NCBI GenBank assembly: GCA_044507695.1
Contig: JBIQJD010000019.1
Coordinates: 1 to 59,791, forward strand
Length of the DNA stretch: 59,791 nucleotides
DNA from: JBIQJD01 sp044507695
GTDB lineage: Bacteria > Bacteroidota > Ignavibacteria > Ignavibacteriales > Ignavibacteriaceae
Direction of reading: 5' to 3'
Position numbers and translations under genes: made by a program. The notes under the pieces were generated by a model. That model worked only from the letters and a program-made list of their open reading frames with translations, ran no database searches and was not told where the DNA came from. Numbering within the stretch: the stretch's first letter is position 1; every line of letters begins with the position of its first letter. Shown here one piece after another: positions 51,352 to 59,791 of the stretch.

Positions 51352-54300
51352 CTATTTCATCAGAACCATTTTCATTGTTTGAACATTATCTCCCGCAACA
51401 ACACGATAGGTATATGTTCCGCTGCTTACTTTCTGTCCTGCATTGTTATCACCATTCCATTGAACAGTGTGCACACCAGGATTCATTTCTGAATTTAACA
51501 GGGTTTTAACTTCCTGTCCAAGCATGTTGTATATTTTAATTGATACATAAGATGCCTGGGGCAGATTGAACCTTATTGTTGTTATAGGATTGAACGGATT
51601 CGGATAATTCTGCTCTACAGAAAATTTATCAGGAATAACAATATTTTCTTCAGCAGAGGTAACTCCGGATGTTCTGAACGATCCTTTAAATGAATATCCT
51701 GAAGATTGATTCTGATTATTTATTGATTTTACTCTCCAATAATATTTAGTATCAGCCTGCAGATTATCAATTGTATAATTCATGTTATCTATATTATTTA
51801 CAACTACAGCACCAGCAAAATCTTTGTTCGTTGCGTATTCCAATTGATATTTTAATTGGGAAGTTGATTTAGCCGGCAAATACCAGTTCAATTTTGCTGA
51901 GTTTGTAGTAAGTGCAAATCCATTAGGACCGCCAATATGAGGAACAACCGGTGAACTACCCGGCTCAATTGTAAATTCTCCTATAGCAGATATTGTTGAG
52001 AAAGCAATACCATTAGAAGATTCTACTGTCCAGTAATAAGTTGTACCAGGTGTTAAGCTGGAAGCAAATGCGTAATGCATTGTTGTGGTTGTAAATGGAG
52101 ATCCCGGAATTTCATTTATCATTGCGGGATCTGTTGCAACCCTTAATCTGAAACTTGTTACACTTGCCAGGCTGCTTACATACCAGCTCAGTATTGGCTG
52201 TGTAGTAAATACGGTAACACCAGTCGGATAAACAAGTACCGGCTGCGGGAGCGATCCAATAGCATTATTAGCATCAATCGTAAATTCAGCAGGATCAGAC
52301 CATGATGAGAAATTAGCACCAACGAAAGATCTCACTCTCCAATGGTAGTGTCCGCCCGGAGTTAAGTTTCCAACCAATTGATAAAACTGTTGATATGAAT
52401 TTGTAAGGAATGTACCGGTTTCATCAAATGGTACGCTGAATTCTTTAACTTCAACTTCATATTCAATATTTGGAACATATGGAGTTACATACCAATGCAG
52501 CATTGGAGGATTTAAATAAACTGTTGCATTTCCAACGGGCCAAACTGGTGTTGGTTCAACAGGAACTCCATTTGCATATTCATATACTGAAAATTGTGCC
52601 CAGTCTGACCATTCAGAATCAGCATAACCGCTTCTCTTTGATCTAACACGCCACTGATAATCTTCACCGGCTGTTAAAGCGGTTGGCCATTCAAAATAAT
52701 ACTGGTATGAATTTGATGTGAATGTTTCATCATAGACTACTGAAACTCCCTGAACCTGAACATCCCATTCAACACCGGGAATATGTGAAGTTATATACCA
52801 GTGAAGTGTAGGATTGCCAGTGTAAACTACTGCGTTGTTCAGCGGGTACAGAGGAGTTGGTTTAACAGGTGCACCGATTGAAAATTCATCCATATAGAAA
52901 TATGCATAATCAGACCAGTCAGAATCGGTAAAACCGGTTTTTGTAGTTTTTACTCTCCATCTGTAATATTCACCTGCTTCAAGCTTTACGCCCGTTTCAA
53001 TGTAGAACTGAGAAGTAGTTGTTGATCCTGAGAAGATAGTAGTATATGTAGGACCAGCAGTAACATGATCAAGTTCAACATCAAATCTTAAATCTAAATC
53101 AAAAGAAGTAACATACCAGTGAAGCAGTGGTGTATCATCATGATAAACTATTACATTATCTTTAGGGTATAATGTCTTTGGTTTTGTTGGTGCACCACTT
53201 ACACTTTCATCGGTTTGAAAATGTGCTGTTGCTGACCATGCAGAATATAAATTTAAAGCGGCATTATAGGAACGTGCTCTCCAGTAATAATCTGATCCTG
53301 CATCAAGATTAGAAATTTGTGCCTGGGTCAGGAACGGACTTGCAGCGGTTGTTGAAAAAATAGTACCGGTGCTGAAATCATCATCACCTTTTTTATATTC
53401 GATTTCAACAAATGTTATTCCGTTTTGGCTTGTTGACCATGACCAAGAGAGCAGTGGATTTGACACATAAACTTTAACACTGTTTACAGGATAAACAGGA
53501 ACAGGATAAGAAATTCCACTTATACCGGAGGTTGTGGTAGTAAATCTCCACGTACTGGACCATGAGCTGTAAGATGGCAGTAATGTTTCTTTTGCTCTTA
53601 CTCTCCAGTAATATGTAGTACCATTTAATAAATTATCAGGTACATCAAAATAGAGATATGCCGCACTCACTTCGTATGTATCCGGTGACCCGTACATACC
53701 ATCGGTATCTATCTGGATTTCATATGCAACCGCACCTGCAAAAGCATTCCATTCCAGTCTTGGTTTCAATGGATGTCCTGTTGTGCCATTAGGAGGATAT
53801 GAAAGTGTTGGGATACCTAATATTACAAGTCCAAGTGCTGCATCATCATTCTTATCATAAACAATATCTTCAACTACAGGATAAACGGGATTACCTGTCC
53901 AGACATTATATGTAGCATCAACATCATTAGTGCTGAATCTGCCATCAAAATAGGATAGGGAAATCGCGTAATCAGCCCAGGAATTACCATAACCATCAAA
54001 TGTACTGTTATGAATATTAACTCCGGATGGCTGACTTGTTGATCCATCTAATCCATGAATTGCAAAACCATAAGAAGAACCCTGAAGAGTTAAACCTTCA
54101 AAAGATGGGTTAGATACATTTCCCAAAATATTCACAGCACCGGTATCATTTGCAGCAAGTGTAATATCTCCATTGAAAACCGGATCTTCAATGTATGTAT
54201 CATTGGCACTTCCTACAACTGTACCATCTGTCATTAATACAATTCCCCTTTTGCTGTTTCCGGAAATTGACCATACACCTGTAAATTCAAGATCAGTGAT

Positions 54301-55905
54301 CTTATCATCTGCATCAACATCCGAATCAAAATGGGGGTGAATATGCATACCATCGAGATTTCCATCGAAGGTTCCGTTTGTAAAGCTTAAGAGTGAGCTT
54401 TCACCAAGATTCAAACCATATCTGCCATTATTTGTACCAGCCAAATCTGTTGCATTTACATTGGTTACTAATTCAAGTACAATACCATCTCTTGAATTAC
54501 CATCAGCAGAAACGGTATTCAAAGTAATATCACTCGAATTTTTAATCACCAGCCCATCACTGTTCGCGCTGTTATCAAATGTGGAATTTGAAATTGACAA
54601 TGTAGTTACATCATCAAAAATACCTCCCTGGTCGCTGGTTCCGTCTGCAGCAATATAATCCAGTGTTAAATTTGTAACAGGTATACTATTAAAGATTCCA
54701 GCGCCGCCAGGATTATTAAGATTGAAGTAAGATACAGTTACATTATTAGCTGCAATATTAATGCTGCCAACAGTTGGTCCGGGCACAACTGCAATTTTTC
54801 CGGCATTAATTCCTTTTGCTAAAGCGGGAGCCTGACCGGTTATTACAATTCCTTCTTTATCAAGAACAATATCACCAAATGTTCCGCTTTCAACTACTAT
54901 TGTATCACCTGGTGATGCGGCATCAATTACAAATTGCAAATCCTGATCAGGTGTAACGATGATGTTATTATCTGATAAATTAACTAAATAAGAAGTGGAA
55001 GGAACATAGTGTTCCGGACCTTCAGCTATTGCGGCATCAACATTTTCCTTTGTATCATAAAACCTGATCATATCATAGAAGAGTGAATCACCATCTTCAT
55101 TAACACCAGCCTGACTGCTTGGTTTCATATGCAATGCATATCCAAAATCATCAAGTTGAAAAGTTACGTTTGCATTATCAACTAAATCTGTGCTAAATGT
55201 AATAGTTGGATCATCAGTTGGTTTAAAATTAAACATCTCAAAATACATTCCCCCGTTTTTATCACTGCTTTCACCAAAGCTATTTGTACCGCTGATTATA
55301 ACTTCTTCAACACCAATTGGATAGTATTGACCTTTAGTTCCGATAGCTAAACCACCCCAGGGGTTACCACTTGTAGTGATATTGCTTAAGTTAGCACCCT
55401 TCACATCTGTCATAAAGATTCCGGCGCCGCCATTGTTTAACGATTGGATATCTTCTAAGAAAATACCAACGATACCGTTAATGTTAATACCGGTCTTTTT
55501 GAAATTTTTAACGATTAAATTTCTAAGATTTGTACCATTATATTCAGGGCTGGTAAGATCAAATCCATATCCATTTGTACTTGATGAACCGTCAAAAGTT
55601 AGATTTTCGATGGTTACATTGTCTGCTTTTATCACAATAAAATGTGCAGATCCGGAATAGTTGATAATACTTGTATTTACATCTGTTCCGGAAATAGTTA
55701 ATCCATCTTGCGTAATCTGGATTTGACTAGCTTCATTGATAACCGCATCTGCATCAATGGTAATGGTTTGACCTGCGGTTGCTGCATCAACTGCCGCCTT
55801 TAAAGTAGGATAGTCATTTCCACCGATATGAACCTGTGCAAATGTGTTTAACCATGTGCCCCCCGCCAGGGCAATGATTAACAAAACACGTAAGAAAGAA
55901 TGCAT
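51352..55905 (-). CDS. Large secreted beta-helix and FnIII-repeat protein with C-terminal sorting domain
   Basis: The start at 55905 (MHSFLRVLLIIALAGGTWLN) is preferred: GAGGGA precedes it and it opens directly with the signal peptide, ending TFAQ. A longer frame to 55977 adds 24 non-signal residues. The 1517-residue protein has a right-handed beta-helix part to about residue 690 (repeats such as VTIENLTFDGSS, LDYIAADG, LSISNSTFDNS, ITLNTVSADGNS). About seven FnIII-like repeats of about 100 residues follow (PxLHWYVTS ... YYWRVRSxxxxxxSxWS). The C-terminal sorting module is NYPNPFNPITTIRFNL to the final VLMK. Beta-helix and FnIII parts suggest a surface polysaccharide-binding or lyase-like protein; no catalytic residues were identified. 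The sorting tag closely resembles that of the neighbouring cohesin protein. Confidence 0.85.
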   Translation of the reverse strand: MHSFLRVLLIIALAGGTWLNTFAQVHIGGNDYPTLKAAVDAATAGQTITIDADAVINEASQIQITQDGLTISGTDVNTSIINYSGSAHFIVIKADNVTIENLTFDGSSSTNGYGFDLTSPEYNGTNLRNLIVKNFKKTGININGIVGIFLEDIQSLNNGGAGIFMTDVKGANLSNITTSGNPWGGLAIGTKGQYYPIGVEEVIISGTNSFGESSDKNGGMYFEMFNFKPTDDPTITFSTDLVDNANVTFQLDDFGYALHMKPSSQAGVNEDGDSLFYDMIRFYDTKENVDAAIAEGPEHYVPSTSYLVNLSDNNIIVTPDQDLQFVIDAASPGDTIVVESGTFGDIVLDKEGIVITGQAPALAKGINAGKIAVVPGPTVGSINIAANNVTVSYFNLNNPGGAGIFNSIPVTNLTLDYIAADGTSDQGGIFDDVTTLSISNSTFDNSANSDGLVIKNSSDITLNTVSADGNSRDGIVLELVTNVNATDLAGTNNGRYGLNLGESSLLSFTNGTFDGNLDGMHIHPHFDSDVDADDKITDLEFTGVWSISGNSKRGIVLMTDGTVVGSANDTYIEDPVFNGDITLAANDTGAVNILGNVSNPSFEGLTLQGSSYGFAIHGLDGSTSQPSGVNIHNSTFDGYGNSWADYAISLSYFDGRFSTNDVDATYNVWTGNPVYPVVEDIVYDKNDDAALGLVILGIPTLSYPPNGTTGHPLKPRLEWNAFAGAVAYEIQIDTDGMYGSPDTYEVSAAYLYFDVPDNLLNGTTYYWRVRAKETLLPSYSSWSSTWRFTTTTSGISGISYPVPVYPVNSVKVYVSNPLLSWSWSTSQNGITFVEIEYKKGDDDFSTGTIFSTTAASPFLTQAQISNLDAGSDYYWRARSYNAALNLYSAWSATAHFQTDESVSGAPTKPKTLYPKDNVIVYHDDTPLLHWYVTSFDLDLRFDVELDHVTAGPTYTTIFSGSTTTSQFYIETGVKLEAGEYYRWRVKTTKTGFTDSDWSDYAYFYMDEFSIGAPVKPTPLYPLNNAVVYTGNPTLHWYITSHIPGVEWDVQVQGVSVVYDETFTSNSYQYYFEWPTALTAGEDYQWRVRSKRSGYADSEWSDWAQFSVYEYANGVPVEPTPVWPVGNATVYLNPPMLHWYVTPYVPNIEYEVEVKEFSVPFDETGTFLTNSYQQFYQLVGNLTPGGHYHWRVRSFVGANFSSWSDPAEFTIDANNAIGSLPQPVLVYPTGVTVFTTQPILSWYVSSLASVTSFRLRVATDPAMINEIPGSPFTTTTMHYAFASSLTPGTTYYWTVESSNGIAFSTISAIGEFTIEPGSSPVVPHIGGPNGFALTTNSAKLNWYLPAKSTSQLKYQLEYATNKDFAGAVVVNNIDNMNYTIDNLQADTKYYWRVKSINNQNQSSGYSFKGSFRTSGVTSAEENIVIPDKFSVEQNYPNPFNPITTIRFNLPQASYVSIKIYNMLGQEVKTLLNSEMNPGVHTVQWNGDNNAGQKVSSGTYTYRVVAGDNVQTMKMVLMK
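51660..53815 (-). repeat. About seven tandem FnIII-like repeats within the beta-helix protein gene
   Basis: Each repeat has a P(L/V)YP start, a (L/P)xLxWYV strand, and a YxWRV(R/K)S strand, followed by WSxxxxF. Repeats 3-5 (THE HWYVTS/HWYITS/HWYVTP copies) are closest to each other, pointing to recent internal duplication. Borders are approximate. Confidence 0.75.
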
Positions 55906-56339
55906 AGTTCCCTCACTTTTATTATTTATTGAAAATAGTTTTAGTCGATTTCTTGCTTTTACAGGATTATTCAACAACGAAAATATCCTTCAATTAGAAA
56001 ACAATTAATCATTATTCTACTTAAAGTATATTATTCCGATTAAAGGCAATAATCTTCGATAACGTGTAAGGATGCGTTTAGAGTATTATTTTTGCTTAAG
56101 ATTTATAGTTTTAAGCCCTCTTAAGCTCTTGTAAATTAGTAATTTACCTTATCAGACGCAATATTAATTTCTTATATGCTTATGATTCTGAATTGAGCCT
56201 GGTTCTGATTAAACCCGGGTTCATCGTCTTTAAAATTAAAGATGACCCGTTAAAACTCAACTTGACATATTTATCATCTGTAAATATCTTGTAAAAGTAA
56301 TTGGAAATTTTAAAAAAGATAATTTACCGAGGCAGAATT
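55906..56339. other. Divergent intergenic region
   Basis: These 434 bases lie between the beta-helix gene (minus) and the small membrane protein gene (plus). On the minus strand TATTTTCG (55985-55978), with TTA 20 bases upstream, could be the promoter of the beta-helix gene. On the plus strand a clearer promoter is at 56262-56290. An imperfect hairpin around GGGTTCATCGTCTTT / AAAGATGACCC (about 56218-56248) is also seen. Confidence 0.45.
56262..56290 (+). promoter_or_regulatory. Promoter of the 35-aa membrane protein gene
   Basis: TTGACA (56262-56267), 17 bases, TATCTT (56285-56290). The TTG-N20-TA spacing equals that of the rpsL and tRNA-Tyr promoters. It lies 49 bases upstream of the ATG at 56340. 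Confidence 0.6.
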
Positions 56340-56447
56340 ATGGTATTATCAACTTCCGGAATAATTTTTATGGCCATTGGCTGGGGAATAATTATATCGC
56401 TTGTTATTTATTGCTTCTCAAAAGTATTTAAATCAGAAAGGAAATAA
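56340..56447 (+). CDS. Small single-span membrane protein, possibly a MetS-like transporter subunit
   Basis: The 35-residue frame starts at ATG 56340 with GAGGCAG upstream and a promoter at 56262. It has one membrane helix (GIIFMAIGWGIIISLVIYCF) and a basic tail (SKVFKSERK). A short N-terminus, WG in the helix and a basic tail resemble the small MetS-type subunits of sodium-dependent amino-acid transporters (NSS family). No transporter gene is adjacent, so the link is an inference from sequence feel only. It is too short for usual gene callers. Confidence 0.55.
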   Translation: MVLSTSGIIFMAIGWGIIISLVIYCFSKVFKSERK

Positions 56448-56480
56448 AAAAGCCTGAACTACATGGAATAATTCAGGCTT
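56446..56480 (-). terminator. Terminator of the phosphofructokinase gene
   Basis: Stem AAGCCTGAA (56450-56458) / TTCAGGCTT (56472-56480); on the minus strand it ends in a T run at 56450-56446. It overlaps the 3' end of the small plus-strand gene and may stop transcription from both sides. Confidence 0.85.
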
Positions 56481-56495
56481 AACTGAAATGCGGAA

Positions 56496-57887
56496 TCAGG
56501 AAATTACATTTCCTGCATGATCTTCATCATCATTCACATTTGCATTTGGAACTGCTTTATACTGGGCATTTGAATCAGATGAAGCAAGACCAATCTTACC
56601 GTTCTCAACATGTTTATACATCAGATCATTTTCAATTAGATAATAGAACTGCTTTCTGAATTCATCCAGAGATAAGCCGCAGGTTGCAGCATATTTTGCA
56701 AGTTCATGCGGATCATCAAAATCAGCCTGGTTTAATCTTAACATATATCTTCTTGCAATATAAAATGATTCTGATGTAGGATCAACCATTCTTACCTTTG
56801 TCTTTTTAGTAACAGGATCAAGAATATCATTAAAGTATAACGGTACAAAGTGCCCGTTTTGAATTGATACCATTGCGCCGCTTCCGCCGCTTAAAATAAA
56901 TTGAGCCGCTGAAAATCCGAGATCACGTGTATATTCCATATCATAAGGAATCGGATCAGCGCAGCGTAATTCATATCCAATATTCTTTGCTACGATTGTT
57001 GCTTTTATATTGAACTCTTTCAATCTCTCCTGGACTCTGTATTTCAGAATTTCTCCGAAATTGATTTCAGCTATACGGATGTTATCATGCGCATCACGCT
57101 CAATGTTAACAAGGTTTTCAAGATCTTTATGATCAAGATGCTCAACCAGACCTTCAGCGAGAATAGCAACACCATCAGTTCTTCCGTAACTCAATCTTTT
57201 TATGATGGCACCAACAAGAATATCAACAATATGATTTAATGAAATTGTACTGGAAGGAAATTCCTCAGGAATTACTGTTAATGTTGCACCGGTTGCTTTG
57301 CCAATTCCTAACGCAAGATGCCCTGCTTTTCTTCCCATTGTAACAACAAAATACCAGCGTGAAGTTGTCTGCGCATCCACCATTAAATTTTTTACTACTT
57401 CAACGCCAATATGGCGTGCTGTTTGAAAACCAAATGTTGGAATTCCATGCGGCAGATCGAGATCATTATCAATTGTTTTGGGAACATGAACAACTCTTAT
57501 TCTGCCGGCCGCCATTTCATTAACCTTCATTGCGCTGAAAGCTGTATCATCTCCGCCTATTGTAATAAGCTTATCTACATTTAAACGAAGTAATGATGTT
57601 ACTGTATTTTCAAGATGTTTTTTATCTTTGGTGGGATTATTTCTTGCAATGCCAATGTACGATCCGCCTCTGAAATGAATACGGCTTACATTATGTATAT
57701 TTAATTCTTTAACGTGGGAAATATCCCCTTCCATTATCCACCGGAATCCGTCTTTAATTCCAATAACTTCTACACCTTCAACAATAGCCCGGATAGTAGC
57801 AGCTCCAATTACACTGTTTATACCCGGAGCCGGTCCGCCGCCTACAATTATTGCAAGCTTTTTTGGCGCTATAGACATTTTAATCAA
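56496..57887 (-). CDS. pfp: 6-phosphofructokinase, probably pyrophosphate-dependent
   Basis: This enzyme phosphorylates fructose-6-phosphate in glycolysis. The 463-residue protein has GGGPAPGINSVI near the N-terminus. GGDDT is at 111-115 and PKTIDND at 136-142. The second Asp in GGDD (Gly in ATP enzymes) and the Lys before TIDND are the known marks of PPi-using phosphofructokinases, which run reversibly. MGRKAGHLALGIG and the long C-terminal part fit the group related to plant and actinobacterial PPi enzymes. The start could also be the Met at codon 4 (MSIAPKK). It is monocistronic, with its own terminator. Confidence 0.88.
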   Translation of the reverse strand: MIKMSIAPKKLAIIVGGGPAPGINSVIGAATIRAIVEGVEVIGIKDGFRWIMEGDISHVKELNIHNVSRIHFRGGSYIGIARNNPTKDKKHLENTVTSLLRLNVDKLITIGGDDTAFSAMKVNEMAAGRIRVVHVPKTIDNDLDLPHGIPTFGFQTARHIGVEVVKNLMVDAQTTSRWYFVVTMGRKAGHLALGIGKATGATLTVIPEEFPSSTISLNHIVDILVGAIIKRLSYGRTDGVAILAEGLVEHLDHKDLENLVNIERDAHDNIRIAEINFGEILKYRVQERLKEFNIKATIVAKNIGYELRCADPIPYDMEYTRDLGFSAAQFILSGGSGAMVSIQNGHFVPLYFNDILDPVTKKTKVRMVDPTSESFYIARRYMLRLNQADFDDPHELAKYAATCGLSLDEFRKQFYYLIENDLMYKHVENGKIGLASSDSNAQYKAVPNANVNDDEDHAGNVIS

Positions 57888-58041
57888 CTCCTTCTGAAAA
57901 AATAAATTTATTTTCTTTTAATTATTACAAACAGAAAAATTAATACATAATTGAACAAGTATATTACATACCGAAAAAAAATATCCTGAAAAATAATTTT
58001 TTTGAAGGAGTATAGAAAGGATTATTTTGAATCCTTAAATG

Positions 58042-58068
58042 CCGGCTGAGTTGATACTGCTCAGCCGG
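58042..58068 (-). terminator. Hairpin after the uvrD-like gene
   Basis: Stem CCGGCTGAG (58042-58050) / CTCAGCCGG (58060-58068), nine-base loop, 14 bases after the stop codon. No good T run follows, so the hairpin may act as a partial terminator or 3'-end stabiliser. Confidence 0.6.
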
Positions 58069-58081
58069 ATAAACTGGAGAA

Positions 58082-59791
58082 TTACAGAACTTTTAATTTT
58101 GCAAACTTCAGCATTAATTGCTTTACGTTATTACCTTCAAAAACAACTGTAGCTTTCTGCATTTCACCGGCACCGGTTACCTGAGTTACCTTGCCAAGCC
58201 CAAATTTATCATGCATTACCCTGCTGCCGGGACGCAGTGTTTTATTTTCCTGATCAAAATTTTCATAATCAACATTTTCAAAATACTCGTAGTACATTTC
58301 CTTTTTGGATTTACGCGTGGAAGATTTTCTTCCTATTCCTCCGTTCACTTCACTGAATAAACCTGGTTCAAGTTCATCAATAAATCTTGAGCGGCTTTGA
58401 TAAGCAACTTCACCAAAACGGTAGCGTGAACGTGCATGGGATAAATATACTTTCTGCTTTGCTCTTGTTACTGCAACGTAGAATAATCTTCTTTCTTCTT
58501 CAAGAGATGCATCAGAACTGAATTTATTTGAAAGCGGAAAAATATCTTCTTCACATCCTGATATAAATATGATGGGAAATTCCAATCCTTTTGCACTGTG
58601 TACGGTTAACAGAGTAACTGCATTCTTTTCTCCTTCAAACATATCAACATCAGAAACAAGTGATACATCCTCAAGATATTGTTCAAGCCTGGCATCTTTA
58701 TTTGCATTTGAAAATTCACTCAATGCAGAAAGAAGTTCATTAATATTTTCCCATCTTGACATTGATTCCGGAGTATTTTCCTCCTTGAACATTCTTAATA
58801 TTCCGAGTTCATCAACCAATGCTCTTGATAGTTCACCAACAGATAATTTATCTTTCAGGCCGATGTATTTATCCAGCAGTATTTTAAAATTCTTTACATT
58901 CTTCTGAATACGTTCTTTTATATCTATCACTTCAAAAACACGCGCCATGGTTTCAAACAAGGTAAGCTCGTGCTTGCGTGCAAATGCAATCATTCTTTTG
59001 ATTGTTGTACTTCCAATTCCTCTTTGAGGAAAATTCATTATGCGCAGAAGGCTTTCCTCATCATTCTGGTTTGAAATTACACGCAGATACGCGATAACAT
59101 CTTTTACTTCTTTTCGTTTGTAGAATTCAATTCCGCCTATAATTTTGTAAGGAATTTTTTCTCTTCTGAAAACATCTTCAAGTGCTCTTGATTGCGCGTT
59201 GGTTCTGTAGAGAATTGCAAAATCTTTTAAAGCAATTTTCTTTTTTGAAATTTCCTGTTTAATAAATTTTGCAATTTGTGCGGCTTCATCTTTCTCATCT
59301 GCACATTTAACAAGGGTTAAAAGTTCTCCGTCATTATTTTCTGTCCAGAGAGTTTTAACAATCTGCCCTTTATTATTTTTAATAACAGAATCAGCAGCAG
59401 CAAGAATAGTTTTTGTTGAACGGTAATTCTGTTCAAGTTTGAAGATCTTATGTTTCGGAAAATCTTTTTCAAAATCAAGCATGTTGCCGATATTAGCACC
59501 ACGCCAGCTGTAGATGCTTTGCGCATCATCTCCAACTACTGCGATTTTTCCATTGGGTGAAACAAGCATCTTCAGCAGTTCATACTGTGCTTTATTCGTA
59601 TCCTGAAATTCATCAACCAGAACGTAACTGAATTTTCTTTTGTATTTCTGATGTAGCTTTGGATTTTTTTTGAACAATTCAATGGGCTTTAAAAGAAGAT
59701 CTTCAAAATCCATTGCATTGTTCTCAGCTAATCTTTGCTGATATTCATCAAATATATCCGCAGTTTTTTCATCAATAAATGATTTGATATG
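58082..59791 (-). CDS. uvrD: UvrD/PcrA-type DNA helicase, 5' part beyond the window
   Basis: This is the C-terminal 569 residues of a superfamily 1A 3'-5' DNA helicase of nucleotide-excision and mismatch repair or replication restart. The frame is open to the last base, so the Walker A part lies outside. Motif II is VLVDEFQDT, III is VGDDAQSIYSWRGA, IV is LEQNYRST, V is TVHSAKGLEFPIIFI, and VI is RRLFYVAVTRAK. The end (GSRVMHDKFGLGKVTQVTG) is the PcrA-like Tudor domain that binds RNA polymerase, so PcrA is the nearer match. Confidence 0.95.
   Translation of the reverse strand, partial: HIKSFIDEKTADIFDEYQQRLAENNAMDFEDLLLKPIELFKKNPKLHQKYKRKFSYVLVDEFQDTNKAQYELLKMLVSPNGKIAVVGDDAQSIYSWRGANIGNMLDFEKDFPKHKIFKLEQNYRSTKTILAAADSVIKNNKGQIVKTLWTENNDGELLTLVKCADEKDEAAQIAKFIKQEISKKKIALKDFAILYRTNAQSRALEDVFRREKIPYKIIGGIEFYKRKEVKDVIAYLRVISNQNDEESLLRIMNFPQRGIGSTTIKRMIAFARKHELTLFETMARVFEVIDIKERIQKNVKNFKILLDKYIGLKDKLSVGELSRALVDELGILRMFKEENTPESMSRWENINELLSALSEFSNANKDARLEQYLEDVSLVSDVDMFEGEKNAVTLLTVHSAKGLEFPIIFISGCEEDIFPLSNKFSSDASLEEERRLFYVAVTRAKQKVYLSHARSRYRFGEVAYQSRSRFIDELEPGLFSEVNGGIGRKSSTRKSKKEMYYEYFENVDYENFDQENKTLRPGSRVMHDKFGLGKVTQVTGAGEMQKATVVFEGNNVKQLMLKFAKLKVL

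Noticed and set aside
51352..55977. Longer start for the beta-helix protein
   Set aside because: The additional 24 residues precede the signal peptide and would disrupt it; GAGGGA supports the start at 55905.

Overview
The window looks like chromosome from a member of the Ignavibacteria / Bacteroidota-Chlorobi group. The signs are: three proteins ending in a type IX-like C-terminal sorting module (NYPNPFNP... then a Gly-Thr-Tyr strand and a final LMK); a short Bacteroidota-style primary sigma factor without region 1.1; a cobalamin-dependent ribonucleotide reductase; and promoters that fit TTG-N20-TAnnTTTG. Unlike most Bacteroidota, many genes here have clear purine-rich Shine-Dalgarno sequences. 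Assignment to genus is not possible from this sequence.

Layout. 1-2.7 kb: the tail of a sorting-domain protein, a stretch of decayed repeats, and an ABC-2 exporter pair on the minus strand. 2.7-9.1 kb (plus strand): nrdJ, then a duplicated module. The module contains the Cys-rich C-terminal tail of NrdJ, a terminator hairpin, a small lipoprotein and a glycine-zipper lipoprotein. In the second copy the NrdJ tail stands alone as a 45-residue reading frame whose differences from the parent are mostly silent, and the small lipoprotein is put out of frame by a (CT)8 tract. 9.2-17.8 kb (minus): a metal P-type ATPase carrying an in-frame repeat insertion, an NlpC/P60 lipoprotein, rpoD, two microcompartment vertex proteins, deoB, a membrane GAF/degenerate-GGDEF protein, and engB.

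17.9-37.3 kb (minus): the alpha, spc, S10 and str ribosomal clusters, read as rpsL-rpsG-fusA-tuf / rpsJ...rplQ, with a tRNA-Gln between rplR and rpsE and no adk between secY and map. 37.4-49.5 kb (minus): tRNA-Tyr, tRNA-Gly, a broken tRNA-like element, tRNA-Thr, rpmG, tRNA-Trp, secE, nusG, rplKAJL and rpoBC, with an attenuator-like hairpin before rpoB. 49.7-56 kb: two large secreted proteins (cohesin-dockerin-cohesin, and beta-helix plus about seven FnIII-like repeats). 56.3-59.8 kb: a 35-residue membrane protein on the plus strand, a PPi-type phosphofructokinase, and a UvrD/PcrA helicase cut by the right edge.

Most of the window is core information-processing machinery in conserved order. 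The unusual material is at 6.6-9.1 kb (tandem module with a stand-alone NrdJ tail), 9.6-9.7 kb (repeat-derived peptide inside an ATPase), 13.1-15.2 kb (microcompartment vertex pair beside deoB), 49.0 kb (tRNA-like element with a split T loop), and the secreted proteins at 49.7-56 kb.
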